NCBI RefSeq assembly: GCF_030382115.1
Contig: NZ_JAUDRJ010000003.1
Location: 2,508,005 to 2,570,176, forward strand
Reading direction: 5' to 3'
Origin: Nostoc sp. GT001
GTDB taxonomy: Bacteria; Cyanobacteriota; Cyanobacteriia; Cyanobacteriales; Nostocaceae
Length of the DNA: 62,172 nucleotides
Both the position numbers and the translations under genes were made by a program. Below are positions 61,604 through 62,172 of this stretch, piece by piece (position 1 is the stretch's first letter; each line of letters opens with the position of its first letter). Below the pieces are notes generated by a model. That model was not told the DNA's origin and did not search any database. It saw only the letters and a list, made by a program, of their open reading frames with translations.

Positions 61604-62172
61604 ATGCACAACCACATCTCGCGCCGTGCGTTCTTCATCGGCGCTGTGAGAGCGGGAGTTACCGGACTCGCCACCACGTCCCTCTCAAGAACTGGACTTC
61701 TCGGCAGCATCGCCGTCGCACAAAGCCAACCTCGGCTGCGGCTCAACCTGCCGACCTACCCATTCTTCGACAACCTTCGGACTGTCATGACCGAAGATAT
61801 AGACCTCCTCGACCGACTCGTGAGCGCCTACGCACGCACAACCCCGTCTGGGGGTCACGATCCGATCGACTTTCTCTCACGCTACGTCCCGGTGTACGTG
61901 TTCGAGCGCACACTCCGACCGTCCGAACCTGGCGACCCGTCGCTCCCGACGTTGCTGTGGCTGATGCACCTCGCCGGGTATTTTGGCGGCGTGTGGTTGC
62001 GCGACGCTTTCATCCGCTTTCCGGTGCCGGGTTCGCCGAACCCACGTCCCGGATTTTTGCCGACTGCGAATAGCTTTGACGCGATTGTGACGCGCATTAA
62101 CGCCGCACTCACAGCATTCAACGGCAACGATGCCGGAGCGATCGCTTACGCTGAGGGGAGTCTTCGGGGCGC
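61604..62172 (+). CDS. GC-rich Tat-signal protein, truncated by the window end
   Basis: The frame from ATG 61604 is open to the end (189 codons plus two bases). It opens MHNHISRRAFFIGAVRAGVT, a twin-arginine signal with a hydrophobic stretch, so the protein is probably exported folded. The mature part includes LRLNLPTYPFFDNLRT, a LWLMHLAGYFGGVWLRDAF segment, and FLPTANSFDAIVTRINAALT. I do not recognise a family. The DNA is about 62-67% G+C in the two lines counted, against far lower values just upstream, so transfer is likely. One HIP1 site (GCGATCGC) is present at about 62137. It lies 230 bp behind the integrase remnant. Confidence 0.72.
   Translation, partial: MHNHISRRAFFIGAVRAGVTGLATTSLSRTGLLGSIAVAQSQPRLRLNLPTYPFFDNLRTVMTEDIDLLDRLVSAYARTTPSGGHDPIDFLSRYVPVYVFERTLRPSEPGDPSLPTLLWLMHLAGYFGGVWLRDAFIRFPVPGSPNPRPGFLPTANSFDAIVTRINAALTAFNGNDAGAIAYAEGSLRG

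Overview
The window looks like a chromosome segment from a filamentous, Nostoc-like cyanobacterium. The evidence is: very many copies of the HIP1 octamer GCGATCGC; dense arrays of heptamer short tandem repeats (ATGACAA, TAACTCA, CCCCTGC and TAATTCG types); cyanobacterial versions of housekeeping genes (CbiG-CobJ fusion, CobA-HemD fusion, homogentisate phytyltransferase, NdhD); and many hybrid two-component proteins. No rRNA, tRNA or CRISPR array was recognised by eye.

Layout. 1-10 kb: a recombinase remnant, then a signalling block with a membrane kinase and NarL-type regulator on the plus strand, and on the minus strand a receiver-kinase, a receiver-GGDEF-EAL protein and a very large hybrid kinase broken by two frameshifts. 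10-21 kb: MOSC protein, lepB, pyrC, an orphan patatin, a shortened orphan ABC permease, a collagen-like secreted protein, a complete MITE with terminal inverted repeats and target duplication, a pirin, and a rhodanese/glycosyltransferase/DUF547 cluster. 22-30 kb: an AT-rich restriction-modification pair, CbiG-CobJ, IS debris, a DUF2809 membrane protein, a secreted TPR protein and CsbD. 30-41 kb: a divergent receiver-kinase/NarL pair, ndhD, thrB, a Usp protein, a DOPA-dioxygenase-like protein and unknown proteins. 41-53 kb: coaE, cobA-hemD, TPR proteins, an ethylene-receptor-like hybrid kinase, hpt, a glutaredoxin-like protein, murE and a DICT-domain kinase. 53-62 kb: a Tat-exported vanadium-haloperoxidase-like protein, mnmE, a DgcN-DgcA-like pair, a NUDIX hydrolase, a truncated recombinase, and at the right edge the start of a GC-rich Tat-signal gene unlike everything around it.

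How the genes connect: the only clear functional units are the two kinase/regulator sets, the methyltransferase-endonuclease pair, the DgcN/DgcA overlap, and the two tetrapyrrole genes (CobA-HemD, CbiG-CobJ), which lie far apart. Most other genes look like single transcription units separated by repeat-rich spacers.

The strongest unexplained theme is that short dispersed repeats normally found between genes also lie in frame inside proteins (several kinases, MnmE, homogentisate phytyltransferase, a glutaredoxin, a TPR protein). Repeats also supply the start codons of three genes and the stop codon of one. Other points worth checking are a haloperoxidase-like protein lacking its usual acid-base histidine, a kinase with Gln at the phospho-His position, the MITE, a cysteine-rich mini reading frame without a normal start codon, and the GC-rich gene beside an integrase remnant.
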